64,000 nucleotides of DNA, taken from assembly GCF_015767275.1 (NCBI RefSeq), contig NZ_JADWMY010000004.1, forward strand, positions 287,419 to 351,418, given 5' to 3'. Positions 8,437 through 17,715 of this stretch are shown one piece after another. The translations under genes and the position numbers were made by a program. Below the pieces are notes generated by a model. The model was not told the DNA's origin. It did not search any database and was given only the letters and a program-made list of their open reading frames with translations. Each line of letters opens with the position of its first letter. Within the stretch, counting starts at the first letter, position 1. This DNA is from Herbaspirillum sp. AP02. GTDB lineage: Bacteria > Pseudomonadota > Gammaproteobacteria > Burkholderiales > Burkholderiaceae_D.

Positions 8437-9408
8437 TCAATGCGAGGACACGAACTGCGCATCCGCAAAGCCGGGCGGCAGGGCAAAGCTCTCGCGCAGG
8501 CGCCGGCATTCGGCCAGCGGGGTGGCGCCAAAGAGGCGCTTGAACTCGCGGCTGAACTGGCTGGTGCTGACATAACCCACCGCGTGGGCGGCCGCCTCGG
8601 CCGTCATCTCTTCACGCACCATCAGCAGACGCGCCTGATGCAGGCGGATCGACTTCAGGTACTGCATCGGCGAGGCCTGGGTGATTTCCTTGAAATGCAC
8701 GTAGAAACTGGGCGCGCTCATGCCGGCCTCGGCCGCCAGCTGCATCACGCCCAGGTCCTGCGCATAGTCGGTGTGGATGCGCCGCAGCACCCGTCCGATC
8801 TTGCCGAAATGGCCGCGCATGGCCAGGGCGTTGCGTAGCGCCTCGCCCTGGGCGCCGGTGAGCACCCGATAGTAGATTTCGCGCAGTAGCGCGGTACCGA
8901 GGATGGCGGCCTCCTGCGGTTGCGCCATCGCTTCCAGAAAACGCAGCAGGCTGCCCTGCAAGGCTTGCTCCATGGGCGAGGACATCATGCTGCGCGCCGC
9001 CTGCACGGCGGGTGCGCCCTGGCGGTCGATCTGCAGCGCCAGCTCGGCGGCCAGCGTGAAGTCCAGGTGCAGGTACAGGGCCAGCAAGGGCCGTCGCGGC
9101 GTGGCATCGGTCTCCATGGTGAAGGGCACCGGCACCGAGACGGCCAGGTAGTGCTGCTCGTCGTAGAGATACAGCTCCCCGCCGAAATAACCGCGCTTGC
9201 GCCCCTGGCAGACGATCACGATGCCCGGGTCGTAGAGCACCGGCGTGCGCGCCAGCGGGCCATCGGCGCGCAGCACGCGCACGCTCTCCATGGGCGTGAG
9301 GTGATAGCCCTCGGTGGGTGCCATGTCCTGCAGCAGCTGGATGATGCGCTGCTGTACAGGGGCTTGCAGGGTGGGCTTGGCTGTACGCACGGCAGTCTCG
9401 TGTTTCAT
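8437..9408 (-). CDS. AraC-family transcriptional regulator (AraC_N type)
   Basis: 323 residues from the ATG at 9408 (an in-frame ATG at 9420 is possible). The N-terminal AraC_N domain (about 40-190) has YDPGIVIVCQGRK and GGELYLYDEQHYLAVSVPVP. The C-terminal HTH_18 (about 215-310) has LAAEAGMSAPSFYVHFKEIT, SPMQYLKSIRLHQAR and STSQFSREFKRLFG. This subtype commonly controls a divergent short-chain dehydrogenase, and here an SDR gene starts 88 nt away on the opposite strand. Regulation of that SDR is therefore likely. Confidence 0.92.
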   Translation of the reverse strand: MKHETAVRTAKPTLQAPVQQRIIQLLQDMAPTEGYHLTPMESVRVLRADGPLARTPVLYDPGIVIVCQGRKRGYFGGELYLYDEQHYLAVSVPVPFTMETDATPRRPLLALYLHLDFTLAAELALQIDRQGAPAVQAARSMMSSPMEQALQGSLLRFLEAMAQPQEAAILGTALLREIYYRVLTGAQGEALRNALAMRGHFGKIGRVLRRIHTDYAQDLGVMQLAAEAGMSAPSFYVHFKEITQASPMQYLKSIRLHQARLLMVREEMTAEAAAHAVGYVSTSQFSREFKRLFGATPLAECRRLRESFALPPGFADAQFVSSH

Positions 9409-9496
9409 AGTTTCAGGCAAGAAAAACAGGTAATTACGGCTTAATGATTCGGTGATGCCTGACTATTATGCACTCCCCTACTTCACCTGGAGAAGC

Positions 9497-10333
9497 ATGA
9501 TGTCCTTGCAGAAAACCTTGCTCATCACCGGCATCAGCAGCGGCTTCGGCCGGGCGCTGGCCATTGCCGCCCTGGATGCCGGCCACTGCGTGGTCGGTAC
9601 CGCACGCCACGCACAGGCGGTGGCCGACTTCGAGGCCCTGGCGCCGGGCCGCGCCTGGTGCCACGTACTGGACGTCACTGATACCGACGCCATCGCGCCC
9701 ATGGTCAGCGCGGCCGAAGCGCAGAGCGGCGGCATCGACGTGCTGGTCAACAATGCCGGCTATGGGCACGAAGGCGTGATGGAAGAATCGCCGCTGGCGG
9801 ATATGCGCCGCCAGTTCGAGGTCAATGTCTTCGGCGCAGTGGCGATGATGAAGGCGGTGCTGCCCTTCATGCGCGCGCGCCGCCGCGGCCACCTGATCAA
9901 CATCACCTCCATGGGCGGGCATATCACCATGCCGGGGATCAGCTACTACTGCGGCAGCAAGTTCGCGCTGGAGGGTATCTCGGCCTCTCTAGGCCAGGAG
10001 CTAAAGGCGCTGGGCATCGCCGTCACGGCAGTGGCGCCGGGCTCGTTCCGCACCGATTGGGCGGGTCGGTCGATGGCGCGCTCGCCGCGCACCATCAGCG
10101 ACTATGATGCCCTCTTCGATCCGGTGCGCAAGGCCCGCGAAGACAAGCACGGCAAGCAATTGGGGGACCCGGCGAAGGCAGCGCAGGCGATGCTGGCCCT
10201 GATCGCCATGCCGCAGCCACCGGCCCATCTGCTGCTGGGCAGCGATGCGCTGCAACTGGTGCGCGCCGGCCTGGCCGCACTGGAACAGGAAATCCTGGCC
10301 CATGAAGCGCTGAGCCGTTCCACCGATGGTTGA
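9497..10333 (+). CDS. Short-chain dehydrogenase/reductase (SDR)
   Basis: 278-residue classical SDR starting at the ATG at 9497, preceded by GGAGAAGC. NAD(P) binding: TGISSGFG near residues 9-16. NNAGYG, the catalytic Ser in NITSMGGH, and the YYCGSK (YxxxK) pair follow. The conserved PG after it (VAPGSFRTDW) is also present. SDRs of this subgroup act as NADP-dependent oxidoreductases on diverse carbonyls; the substrate cannot be named. It is divergent from the AraC_N regulator across a 88-nt promoter gap. Confidence 0.9.
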   Translation: MMSLQKTLLITGISSGFGRALAIAALDAGHCVVGTARHAQAVADFEALAPGRAWCHVLDVTDTDAIAPMVSAAEAQSGGIDVLVNNAGYGHEGVMEESPLADMRRQFEVNVFGAVAMMKAVLPFMRARRRGHLINITSMGGHITMPGISYYCGSKFALEGISASLGQELKALGIAVTAVAPGSFRTDWAGRSMARSPRTISDYDALFDPVRKAREDKHGKQLGDPAKAAQAMLALIAMPQPPAHLLLGSDALQLVRAGLAALEQEILAHEALSRSTDG

Positions 10334-10516
10334 GCCGCCACCGTGCGGCAACTAGAGGGCCCGTGCTCATCGCCGCCGGGAGATCGCATGAGGGCAGTAT
10401 CGACAACGCAGGGCCGGGCAGCGTCGGGCCACGACGTCCCGGACATGCCGCGGGTGTTCAGGTAGGCAGGCTATCCTTTACAATCGCGGCATCGCCGGTC
10501 ATTGCACGAATATTGC

Positions 10517-11815
10517 ATGTCCTTGCGGCTGTCCGCTCCCTCCTTTCCTGCGCCCATGAGCAACGTCCTCAACTACCTGATCACTGCCCGCCGCTGCGAA
10601 GTGGAAGAACTGCAACGCCTCGCCCGCACCTGCCAGCTGGTGCTGACGGTGGGCAAACTGATCCACTGCCTGCAGCAGGAACGCGGCATTTCCAATATCT
10701 ACCTGGGCTCGCGCGGTGAGCGTGATGCCCTGGTGTGGCGCGAGCGCGTGGCCGCCAGCGAGGCGGCGCAACAGGAGTTTGCCTCCTGGCTGGAGGCCAC
10801 CGAACATGACAACGCGCTTTCCAACGGCGCCCGCCTCTATACCCGCATCGCCTTCGCCTTGCACGCCCTGGACGGCCTGCCGCGCCTGCGCGCCGACGTG
10901 GCGGCCCTGGCCTGTTCACCGGCAGCGAGCTACGAGCGCTTCAAGACGCTGGTGGGGGCGCTGCTGGCGCTGGTGTTCGAAGCCGCCGACGTCGCCGTGG
11001 ATCCGCAGATCTCGCGCCTGCTGGTGGCGCTGTTCAACCTGATGCAAGGCAAGGAATTCGCCGGCCGCGAGCGCGCCGGAGGCGCCGCGGCCTTTGCCAT
11101 GGGCAAGATCACGCGCGAACAGGAACAAAGCATCGAATACCAGATCGAGATGCAGGAGCAGGCGCTGCGCCGTTTCGAGTCCTTCGCCGAGGGTTTCCGC
11201 AACGAGTGGACGGCGATGCAGGCCACGCTGCCGCTGGCCGAGCTGGAGCGACTGCGCCGCAAGCTGCTGACCTCGCACGAGCGGCCGCTGGATTCCGATA
11301 TGGCCGATGCATGGTACCAGTGCTGCTCCACCCGCATCGATGGCCTGCATCAGGTCGAGATTCACCTGGCGCAATACGTGCAGGCGCAATGCCGCGCCAA
11401 GATCATCGAACTGCAGAAGGAGCTGGACGATCAGGGCCAGTGGTTCAGCCAGGAAGAGGCGCTCGATCCGCTGGCCCCCCTGGCGACCTTCTCCTCCAGC
11501 CTGGATGGCGGGCACCTGAGCGGCGGCCCCATGGATGCCGGGGTCGGGCCGCACCTGACACAATCCATCGTCGATCTGCTGCGGGCGCAGTCCGAACGGC
11601 TGCAGAACCTGACCCAGGAGCTGGCTACCGTGCGCGAGAGCCTGGAAGAGCGCAAGCTCATCGAGCGCGCCAAGGGCGTGCTGATGATGAAGCAGGGGCT
11701 CAATGAAGAAAACGCCTATCGCCTCCTGCGCAAGCATGCGATGAACCAGAACCGGCGCATCGCCGAAGTGGCCCAGGCCATCCTGTCGCTGACGGAAATC
11801 CTGCCGGACGCCTGA
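10517..11815 (+). CDS. NIT-ANTAR regulator (NasR-like, nitrate/nitrite-sensing antiterminator)
   Basis: About 432 residues from the ATG at 10517; another ATG at 10556 (MSNVLNYLI) is equally plausible since neither has a good ribosome site. The N-terminal NIT domain (about 55-300) is helical and includes LIHCLQQERGISNIYLG and LLVALFNLMQGKEFAGRERA. The C-terminal ANTAR domain (about 365-425) reads LEERKLIERAKGVLMMKQ and then LNEENAYRLLRKHAM. ANTAR domains bind two-hairpin RNA leaders and prevent termination; NasR of Klebsiella does so in response to nitrate or nitrite. The gene is convergent with the carboxylase gene 20 nt away rather than beside nitrate reductase genes, so its RNA target is not evident here. 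Confidence 0.9.
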   Translation: MSLRLSAPSFPAPMSNVLNYLITARRCEVEELQRLARTCQLVLTVGKLIHCLQQERGISNIYLGSRGERDALVWRERVAASEAAQQEFASWLEATEHDNALSNGARLYTRIAFALHALDGLPRLRADVAALACSPAASYERFKTLVGALLALVFEAADVAVDPQISRLLVALFNLMQGKEFAGRERAGGAAAFAMGKITREQEQSIEYQIEMQEQALRRFESFAEGFRNEWTAMQATLPLAELERLRRKLLTSHERPLDSDMADAWYQCCSTRIDGLHQVEIHLAQYVQAQCRAKIIELQKELDDQGQWFSQEEALDPLAPLATFSSSLDGGHLSGGPMDAGVGPHLTQSIVDLLRAQSERLQNLTQELATVRESLEERKLIERAKGVLMMKQGLNEENAYRLLRKHAMNQNRRIAEVAQAILSLTEILPDA

Positions 11816-11835
11816 GCCCGACGCCGGTCAGAGCG

Positions 11836-14800
11836 TCAGCAAGCGGCCGCCTGTGCGGTCTCTTCCATGACCAGTACACACTGCCCGGCGCGCACCGGGC
11901 TGCCGGGCTGCACGCGCACCTCGGCGACGATGCCGCCAGCGGGCGCGGCAATACTGATTTCCATCTTCATCGATTCGAGGATCATCAACAGTTCACCCTG
12001 CTCCACCCGCTGCCCCGGACTGACCTTGACCTGCCACAGGTTGCCGGCAATCGGCGCATCCACCGCCAGTTGTCCGGGCTGCAGGGGCTGTCCCTGGTCA
12101 GTACTCGCAGCAGCGTCCTCGATGGCGAAGTCGGCCTGGCCACTGGCGATCCAGCGCTCACGCTCGGCGTCGAAGGCGGCCTGCTGGTGTCGACGGAAGG
12201 CCGCGATGCCCTCGGCCTCCTGCTCCAGGAAGTCCGCATAGTCGGCCAGGTTCAGGCTGGTCTCCTCGATCTGCAGATCGAAGCGGCCCAGCGGGAAGTC
12301 ACGGCGTATCGTCTGCAACTCCTGGGCTGTCACCGGATAGAAGCGGATCTGATCGAAGAAGCGCAGCAGCCAGGGCTTGCCACGGAAGGCGGCGACCTCG
12401 CGGTAACGATTCCACATCTGCAGGGTGCGACCGACGAACTGATAGCCACCCGGCCCTTCCATCCCGTAGATGCATAGATAGGCGCCGCCGATGCCGACCG
12501 AGTTCTCTGCGGTCCAGGTGCGGGCGGGGTTGTATTTGGTGGTGACCAAGCGATGGCGCGGGTCCAGCGGCGTGGCCACCGGCGCGCCGAGGTAGACATC
12601 GCCCAGGCCCATGACCAGGTAGCTGGCGTCGAAGACGGTTTCGCGCACCGCCCCGATGTCCTTGAGGTCATTGATGCGACGGATGAATTCCAGGTTGCTG
12701 GGACACCACGGCGCATCCTTGCGCACGGTGGTCATGTATTTCTCGATGGCCAACTGGCAGGCCGGATCGTCCCACGACAAGGGCAGATGCACGATACGCG
12801 ACGGGACTGCCAGGTTTTGGCGGACGCAGACGGCATCCCATAATCCTGCGATGGTATCGAGCAAGCGCTGCAGCGGCAGCGCTTCGGGCTGGTAGTGCAG
12901 CTGCAGGGAACGGATGCCGGGGGTGAGGTCGATCACGCCGGGCAGCGCCTGCTCCTCCAGGGCCGCGATGAGCGCATGGACGCGGAAGCGCAGCACCAGG
13001 TCCAGCTGCGGGCTGCCGACCTCCAACAGCAGATTGGTGTCACCCGACAGCCGTGCCACCAGACGCCGGTCATCGCGCCCAAGGTCGAGCACGATGGGGG
13101 ACGACAACGCAGCCGGTGCCCAGTCAATGGCCGTCGGTGCCAGGCTGTCGACGGCCTGCTGACCGGCCAATGCGATACGACGCGCGGTGCTCACCTCCAC
13201 CGGGACGAAGCGTAACCTGTCGCCGGCCTTGAGCTGGCCGAGTTGCCACAGGTCGGCCTCGATCACGGTGACCGGGCAAACGAAACCGCCCAGGCTGGGC
13301 CCGTCCGGACCAAGGATGACCGGCATGTCGCCGGTGAAATCCACCGCGCCCACGGCATAGGGATTGTCGTGGATGTTGGAAGGATGCAGCCCGGCCTCGC
13401 CGCCGCTGTCACGAACCCATTCCGGCGTTGGGCCGATCAGGCGCACGCCGGTGCGGCTGGAATTGAAATGCACTTCCCACTCGGTGGCAAAGAAGGTATC
13501 GATGTAGGCTGGCGTGAAATATTCCGGAGCGCCATGGGGACCATAGATCACCCGCAGATGACGTACCTCAGCGAGCGCCGGATACAAGCCCTGCGGGAGT
13601 ACCTGCCCGGCCTCCGAATCCGTGCATGGCGCCAGGTGCAGGATGTCGCCCGTGGCCAGCGCCCGTCCGCCGTGGCCGCCGAACTGACCCAGCGTGAAGG
13701 TACTGCGGCTACCCAGGTAGGCCGGCAGCTGCACCCCGCCCCGCACGGCCAGATAGCTGCGTGCACCGGTACCGCTGATGACTCCCAGCTTGAGCGTGCT
13801 GCCGGCGGCGATGGACAGGGTCGTGTCCATCGCCTGCGCCACGCCGTCGATCTGCAGCGCAATACGGGCGCCGGTCACGGCGATCACGGCGGCGGTATTG
13901 AAGCGCAGTGTGGGCCCGCTCATCGTCATCTCCAGCGCCGCCGCATCGGAGGCGTTACCCAGCAGGCGATTGGCCAGCCGCAATGCGCGATCATCCATCG
14001 GTCCCGAGGGCGGCACGCCGACGGCCCAGTAGCCGATGCGCCCGGGATAGTCCTGTACCGTGGTCTGGGTTCCAGGTGCCAGCACTTCCACCGTGTCGGC
14101 CCGATAGACCAGCTGCTCCAGGCAGCGTGTCCACGGCTGGCCGCTGGCGAAGGGGACGTCGGCCAGGATCTGGCGCAGATAATGCTGGTTGGTCTGCACC
14201 CCGTAGAGCCCGGTCTGTCCCAGCGCCGCATCCAGGGCTAGGCGCGCGGCATCGCGCGTGGGTTGCCAGCTGATCAGCTTGGCGATCATGGGATCGAAAT
14301 AAGGCGCGATTTCGCAGCCGGCCTCGACCCAGGTATCGATGCGCAGGGCGCGGCCGTCGGTGGGCGGGAACGCCACTGCCGTCAGCAGGCCCGGGCAAGG
14401 CTGGAACTGGCGGCCCGGATCTTCCGCATACAGGCGGGCCTGGATGGCATGACCGCTGGGCTGCAGGGTGGCGGCCAGTTGCGTCAGGGGCGGCAGGTCG
14501 CCGGCGGCCAGCTCGATCATCCAGCGCACCAGATCCACGCCCCATACCTGTTCGGTGACGCCATGCTCGACCTGCAGTCGGGTGTTCACTTCGAGGAAGT
14601 AGAACTGGCCGGCCTGGCTGTCGTAGACGAATTCCACGGTCCCGGCACTGCGATAGGACACCGCCCGCGCCAGCTTGATGGCGGCCGCGCACAGCGCTTC
14701 GGCCATGCCCTGCGGCAGGTTGGGGGCGGGTGTTTCTTCCAGCACCTTCTGGTTGCGTCGTTGCACGGAACAGTCGCGCACCCCCAGGGCGATCACCTCG

Positions 14801-15453
14801 CCACGACCGTCGCCGAAGACCTGCACTTCCAGATGGCGGGCACGTTCGATGTATTTCTCGATGAAGACGCCAGCGTCGCTGAAATTGTTCTGTCCGAGAC
14901 GGCGCACCGACTCAAAAGCGTCGCCCAGTTCATCATCGCTGCGGCAGACGCGCATGCCGATGCCCCCACCCCCTGCAGTGCTCTTGAGCATGACCGGATA
15001 ACCCACGCGGGCGGCCGCCTGGAGGGCGGTGTCCAGATTGTCCAGCAGGTCCGTGCCTTCCAGCATCGGTAGGCCCTGCTCGCGCGCCAGCGCACGGGCG
15101 GTGTGTTTCAGGCCGAAGATGCGCAGCTGTTGCGGGGTGGGACCGACGAAGGCAATCCCGGCGGCTTCGCAGGCTTCGGCAAAGGCGGCATTCTCGGACA
15201 GGAAGCCATAGCCGGGATGGATGGCCTGGGCACCGCTGTCGCGGGCGGCGGCCAGGATCTTGTCGACAGCCAGATAGGTCTGCGCTGCCGCGCCTTCGCC
15301 CAGGGAAATGGCGTGGTCGGCCTGCAATACGTGCAGGCTGCCGATATCGGATTCCGAATAGACGCACACTCCGGTGACGTCAAGCGCGCGCAAGGTACGC
15401 AGGATGCGGCAGGCAATGGCGCCGCGATTGGCGATGAGCAGATGATCGAACAT
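11836..15453 (-). CDS. uca: Biotin-dependent urea/guanidine carboxylase
   Basis: 1205-residue single-chain carboxylase. The order is: biotin carboxylase domain (1-450; FDHLLIANRGAIACRI, TAGGGGIGMRV, QVEHGVTEQVWG), an AHS2/KipA domain (about 480-790), an AHS1/KipI domain (about 800-1010), and a biotinyl domain. The biotinyl Lys is K1163 in ESMKME. It carboxylates urea or guanidine using ATP and bicarbonate. Enzymes encoded under guanidine-I riboswitches with two DUF1989 partners are now known to prefer guanidine, giving carboxyguanidine, and that context is exact here. Last gene of the minus-strand operon. No allophanate hydrolase follows; the next gene is the convergent NIT-ANTAR regulator. 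Confidence 0.95.
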   Translation of the reverse strand: MFDHLLIANRGAIACRILRTLRALDVTGVCVYSESDIGSLHVLQADHAISLGEGAAAQTYLAVDKILAAARDSGAQAIHPGYGFLSENAAFAEACEAAGIAFVGPTPQQLRIFGLKHTARALAREQGLPMLEGTDLLDNLDTALQAAARVGYPVMLKSTAGGGGIGMRVCRSDDELGDAFESVRRLGQNNFSDAGVFIEKYIERARHLEVQVFGDGRGEVIALGVRDCSVQRRNQKVLEETPAPNLPQGMAEALCAAAIKLARAVSYRSAGTVEFVYDSQAGQFYFLEVNTRLQVEHGVTEQVWGVDLVRWMIELAAGDLPPLTQLAATLQPSGHAIQARLYAEDPGRQFQPCPGLLTAVAFPPTDGRALRIDTWVEAGCEIAPYFDPMIAKLISWQPTRDAARLALDAALGQTGLYGVQTNQHYLRQILADVPFASGQPWTRCLEQLVYRADTVEVLAPGTQTTVQDYPGRIGYWAVGVPPSGPMDDRALRLANRLLGNASDAAALEMTMSGPTLRFNTAAVIAVTGARIALQIDGVAQAMDTTLSIAAGSTLKLGVISGTGARSYLAVRGGVQLPAYLGSRSTFTLGQFGGHGGRALATGDILHLAPCTDSEAGQVLPQGLYPALAEVRHLRVIYGPHGAPEYFTPAYIDTFFATEWEVHFNSSRTGVRLIGPTPEWVRDSGGEAGLHPSNIHDNPYAVGAVDFTGDMPVILGPDGPSLGGFVCPVTVIEADLWQLGQLKAGDRLRFVPVEVSTARRIALAGQQAVDSLAPTAIDWAPAALSSPIVLDLGRDDRRLVARLSGDTNLLLEVGSPQLDLVLRFRVHALIAALEEQALPGVIDLTPGIRSLQLHYQPEALPLQRLLDTIAGLWDAVCVRQNLAVPSRIVHLPLSWDDPACQLAIEKYMTTVRKDAPWCPSNLEFIRRINDLKDIGAVRETVFDASYLVMGLGDVYLGAPVATPLDPRHRLVTTKYNPARTWTAENSVGIGGAYLCIYGMEGPGGYQFVGRTLQMWNRYREVAAFRGKPWLLRFFDQIRFYPVTAQELQTIRRDFPLGRFDLQIEETSLNLADYADFLEQEAEGIAAFRRHQQAAFDAERERWIASGQADFAIEDAAASTDQGQPLQPGQLAVDAPIAGNLWQVKVSPGQRVEQGELLMILESMKMEISIAAPAGGIVAEVRVQPGSPVRAGQCVLVMEETAQAAAC

Positions 15454-15554
15454 TCAGGTGGCCTTGAAATCCGGGTCGTCCCGTGAATCGAAAAACCGGC
15501 TCGCGGTCGTCCGCGAGGGGTGCAGGTCGGCCTGCAAAGGACGTGGCGCGAGGA

Positions 15555-16190
15555 TCAGTCCCAGACCAGCACTTCGGCTGCGGTCGGATTCCAGCCATTG
15601 CAGGGATTGTTCAACTGCGGGCAGTTGGAAATGAGCACGATCAGGTCTTGCGCGGCCAGCAGTTCCACGTACTTGCCGGGGGCCGAGATGCCGTCCTCGA
15701 AGGTCAGCCCACCCTCGGGGGTGACGGGGACGTTCATGAAGAAATTGATGTTGGCGCCAATGTCGCGCTTGTTCAATCGGCCATCATGCAGACAGGCGCA
15801 CAGGAAGTTATCGCGGCAGCTGTGCATATAGCGCTTTTCCAGTGCATAGCGCACGGTATTGCTCTCCTGGGCACAGGCGCCCCCGAGGGTGTCGTGACAG
15901 CCACAGGTATCGGCCACGATGGTGGCCAGCGGACGCCCCAGATTGGAATACAGCACGCTGCCGGCCCCCAGATAGGCACGCTGCTGGCGGCGCAGGGTAC
16001 GCTGCGGATCGTAGCGTTCGCGTGGATTGGCGGCGCTGTAGAACAAGGTGTCGATGGCCTGGTTGCCTTCCAGGTCGAGCAGGCGCAGGGTCTGGCCGGC
16101 CCTGAGGTTGAACAGGTAGGGTTCGCCGGCCGGGATCACGTGGCGGAACACCGCTTGCTCGGGCGCGAGCTGGCTTTCGATGATGTGCAT
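15555..16190 (-). CDS. Carboxyguanidine deiminase subunit, Cys-complete DUF1989 (urea carboxylase-associated protein)
   Basis: 211-residue DUF1989 protein with a GGAGGA ribosome site before the ATG at 16190. Motifs: PAGEPYLFNLRAGQTLRL, ADTCGCHD, MHSCRDNF, INFFMNVPVTPEGGL and SNCPQLNNPCNGW. It belongs to the pair once called urea carboxylase-associated proteins, shown in Pseudomonas syringae to be the heteromeric carboxyguanidine deiminase CgdAB that yields allophanate and ammonia. All candidate metal-binding His/Cys residues are present, so this is probably the catalytic subunit (inference). It lies between its partner subunit (15 nt upstream) and the carboxylase. I do not assign CgdA versus CgdB. 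Confidence 0.9.
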   Translation of the reverse strand: MHIIESQLAPEQAVFRHVIPAGEPYLFNLRAGQTLRLLDLEGNQAIDTLFYSAANPRERYDPQRTLRRQQRAYLGAGSVLYSNLGRPLATIVADTCGCHDTLGGACAQESNTVRYALEKRYMHSCRDNFLCACLHDGRLNKRDIGANINFFMNVPVTPEGGLTFEDGISAPGKYVELLAAQDLIVLISNCPQLNNPCNGWNPTAAEVLVWD

Positions 16191-16205
16191 GGAATCCTCC
16201 AGGTC

Positions 16206-16937
16206 TTAGAGATAGAAGCGTTCGGTATTGTGGAAGGCGCGCTCGTTCTCCGGACGAGAGCGGCGGCAGCCGCTGGTGCCGTCGTCGCCCTGCGCCTGCG
16301 TCCATTGCAGTTGCACCGGACGCGGTGCGTAGCGGGGATCGGGGTCCATCGGATGTTGCAGGGCGGTCAGGATGATCAGGGTGTCCATCGGCGCGGCCAG
16401 TTCGATGGCGTCGCCGGCCCGGGAGTTGCCCGGCACGAAGGCCAGGCCGCCTTCGGCATCCACGCTCACGCGCGAAAACAGGTTCACCACCATCAGCAGG
16501 TCTTGCAGGTCGAGGTTCCATTTCCCCATTTCGACCAGCAGGTTATCGACGCCATTGCGATAAAAGCCGTTGCGCAATTCCTGATAACGGCCCTGACCAT
16601 ATTTCTCGCGCACTTCCTCGGCATTGAGTACACCGCCGAAACTGTCATGCCAGCCGCAGGTGTCCTCGGTGATAGCGGCCAGCACGCGGCCCATGTCGGA
16701 ATACAGGCAGTGGCCGGCACGCAGCCGCGCGGTATGCTGGCCTTTCAGGGTATCGGGCAGGTTCAGACGCTCGCTGGGCTGGTGGGCGTTGAGCATCATC
16801 ATGCTGACGTTGGCCCCGCCTTCGATGTCGGTGATGCGCAGCGACTGGCCGCGCTTGAGGATGAAGGAAGTATGGCCTCCCCCCGGTAGCCGTTCTTCGT
16901 AGAGACTGGCCTGGATGGCCAAGGGATTCGTGCTCAT
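16206..16937 (-). CDS. Carboxyguanidine deiminase subunit, Cys-poor DUF1989 (urea carboxylase-associated protein)
   Basis: 243-residue DUF1989 protein, partner of the 15555-16190 product. It keeps DTCGWHD but has RNGVDN where the others have NC-DN, and TALQH where the others have SCPQ, so two of the candidate Cys ligands are gone. A C-terminal extension (WTQAQGDDGTSGC onward) follows. It may be a structural or substrate-shaping subunit of the heteromer rather than the catalytic one; that is inference. It starts 1 nt after the ABC ATPase stop and is preceded by AAAGGAA. A member of the guanidine-I-controlled operon. Confidence 0.9.
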   Translation of the reverse strand: MSTNPLAIQASLYEERLPGGGHTSFILKRGQSLRITDIEGGANVSMMMLNAHQPSERLNLPDTLKGQHTARLRAGHCLYSDMGRVLAAITEDTCGWHDSFGGVLNAEEVREKYGQGRYQELRNGFYRNGVDNLLVEMGKWNLDLQDLLMVVNLFSRVSVDAEGGLAFVPGNSRAGDAIELAAPMDTLIILTALQHPMDPDPRYAPRPVQLQWTQAQGDDGTSGCRRSRPENERAFHNTERFYL

Positions 16938-16938
16938 G

Positions 16939-17715
16939 TCAGATTTCCTTTGCAGAGAGAAGACCGGTCAGCTTGCCGGCCTGTTCACGGGCTCGCGCCT
17001 CGTTGAGGGCGATGTCATAGGTGATGTGGGCGCCATAGGCTTGCGGGTATTGCGGGTCAACGCGTACCTTGTCGAATACCAGCAGGCGGGTACCCAGGCT
17101 GAACCCTTCGGAAAGGTCATGCGTGACCATGAAGACGGTCAGGCCGCTGTCGCGCCATAGATCGAGCAACAGCGTATGCATTTCCTTGCGGATGCCGGGA
17201 TCGAGCGCGCCGAAGGGTTCGTCCAGCAATAGCACGCGTGGGCGCGCAATGAGGGCCTGCGCGATGGCCAGACGCTGCTGCATGCCGCCCGAGAGACTGG
17301 CGGGATACAACTGCAGTGCATGGCCCAGCCCAACCCGGTGCAGCAGCTGCGCTGCGGCGTCACGCGCCCGGCGCCTGGATCCGCCAAACAGGCGGCCGAA
17401 CAGCGGTGCGCGGGGCAACTCCAGGCCGATGACCACGTTGTCCAGCACGCTGAGGTGCGGAAACACCGAATAGCGCTGGAACACCACGCCGCGCGTGGCA
17501 TCGGGTTCGGCCGGGAAGGGCTGGCCCTGCAACAGCAACTGCCCCTTGCTGGGCCGCTCCTGACCCAGCAGCAGGCGCAGGAAGGTGGACTTGCCGCAAC
17601 CGGAGGCCCCCACCAGGGTACAGAACTGGCCCTCCTCCACCCGCAGATTCAGCCGTTCCAGCACCACGTTGGCGCCATATTGTTGCCAGACGTTGCGAAT
17701 CTCGATATAGCTCAT
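16939..17715 (-). CDS. ABC transporter ATP-binding protein, guanidine/urea carboxylase region
   Basis: 258-residue ATPase of the SsuB/TauB (nitrate/sulfonate/taurine) group. Walker A is GASGCGKST (36-44), the Q-loop is in VVFQRYSVFPH (about 80), the signature LSGGMQQR is at 141-148 and Walker B is LLLDEPFGALDPG (162-174). The start overlaps the permease stop by ATGA. It powers import with the permease (17712-18527) and, by inference, the binding protein at 19646, which is encoded on the opposite strand beyond the riboswitch region. The operon context points to guanidine as substrate. Confidence 0.93.
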   Translation of the reverse strand: MSYIEIRNVWQQYGANVVLERLNLRVEEGQFCTLVGASGCGKSTFLRLLLGQERPSKGQLLLQGQPFPAEPDATRGVVFQRYSVFPHLSVLDNVVIGLELPRAPLFGRLFGGSRRRARDAAAQLLHRVGLGHALQLYPASLSGGMQQRLAIAQALIARPRVLLLDEPFGALDPGIRKEMHTLLLDLWRDSGLTVFMVTHDLSEGFSLGTRLLVFDKVRVDPQYPQAYGAHITYDIALNEARAREQAGKLTGLLSAKEI

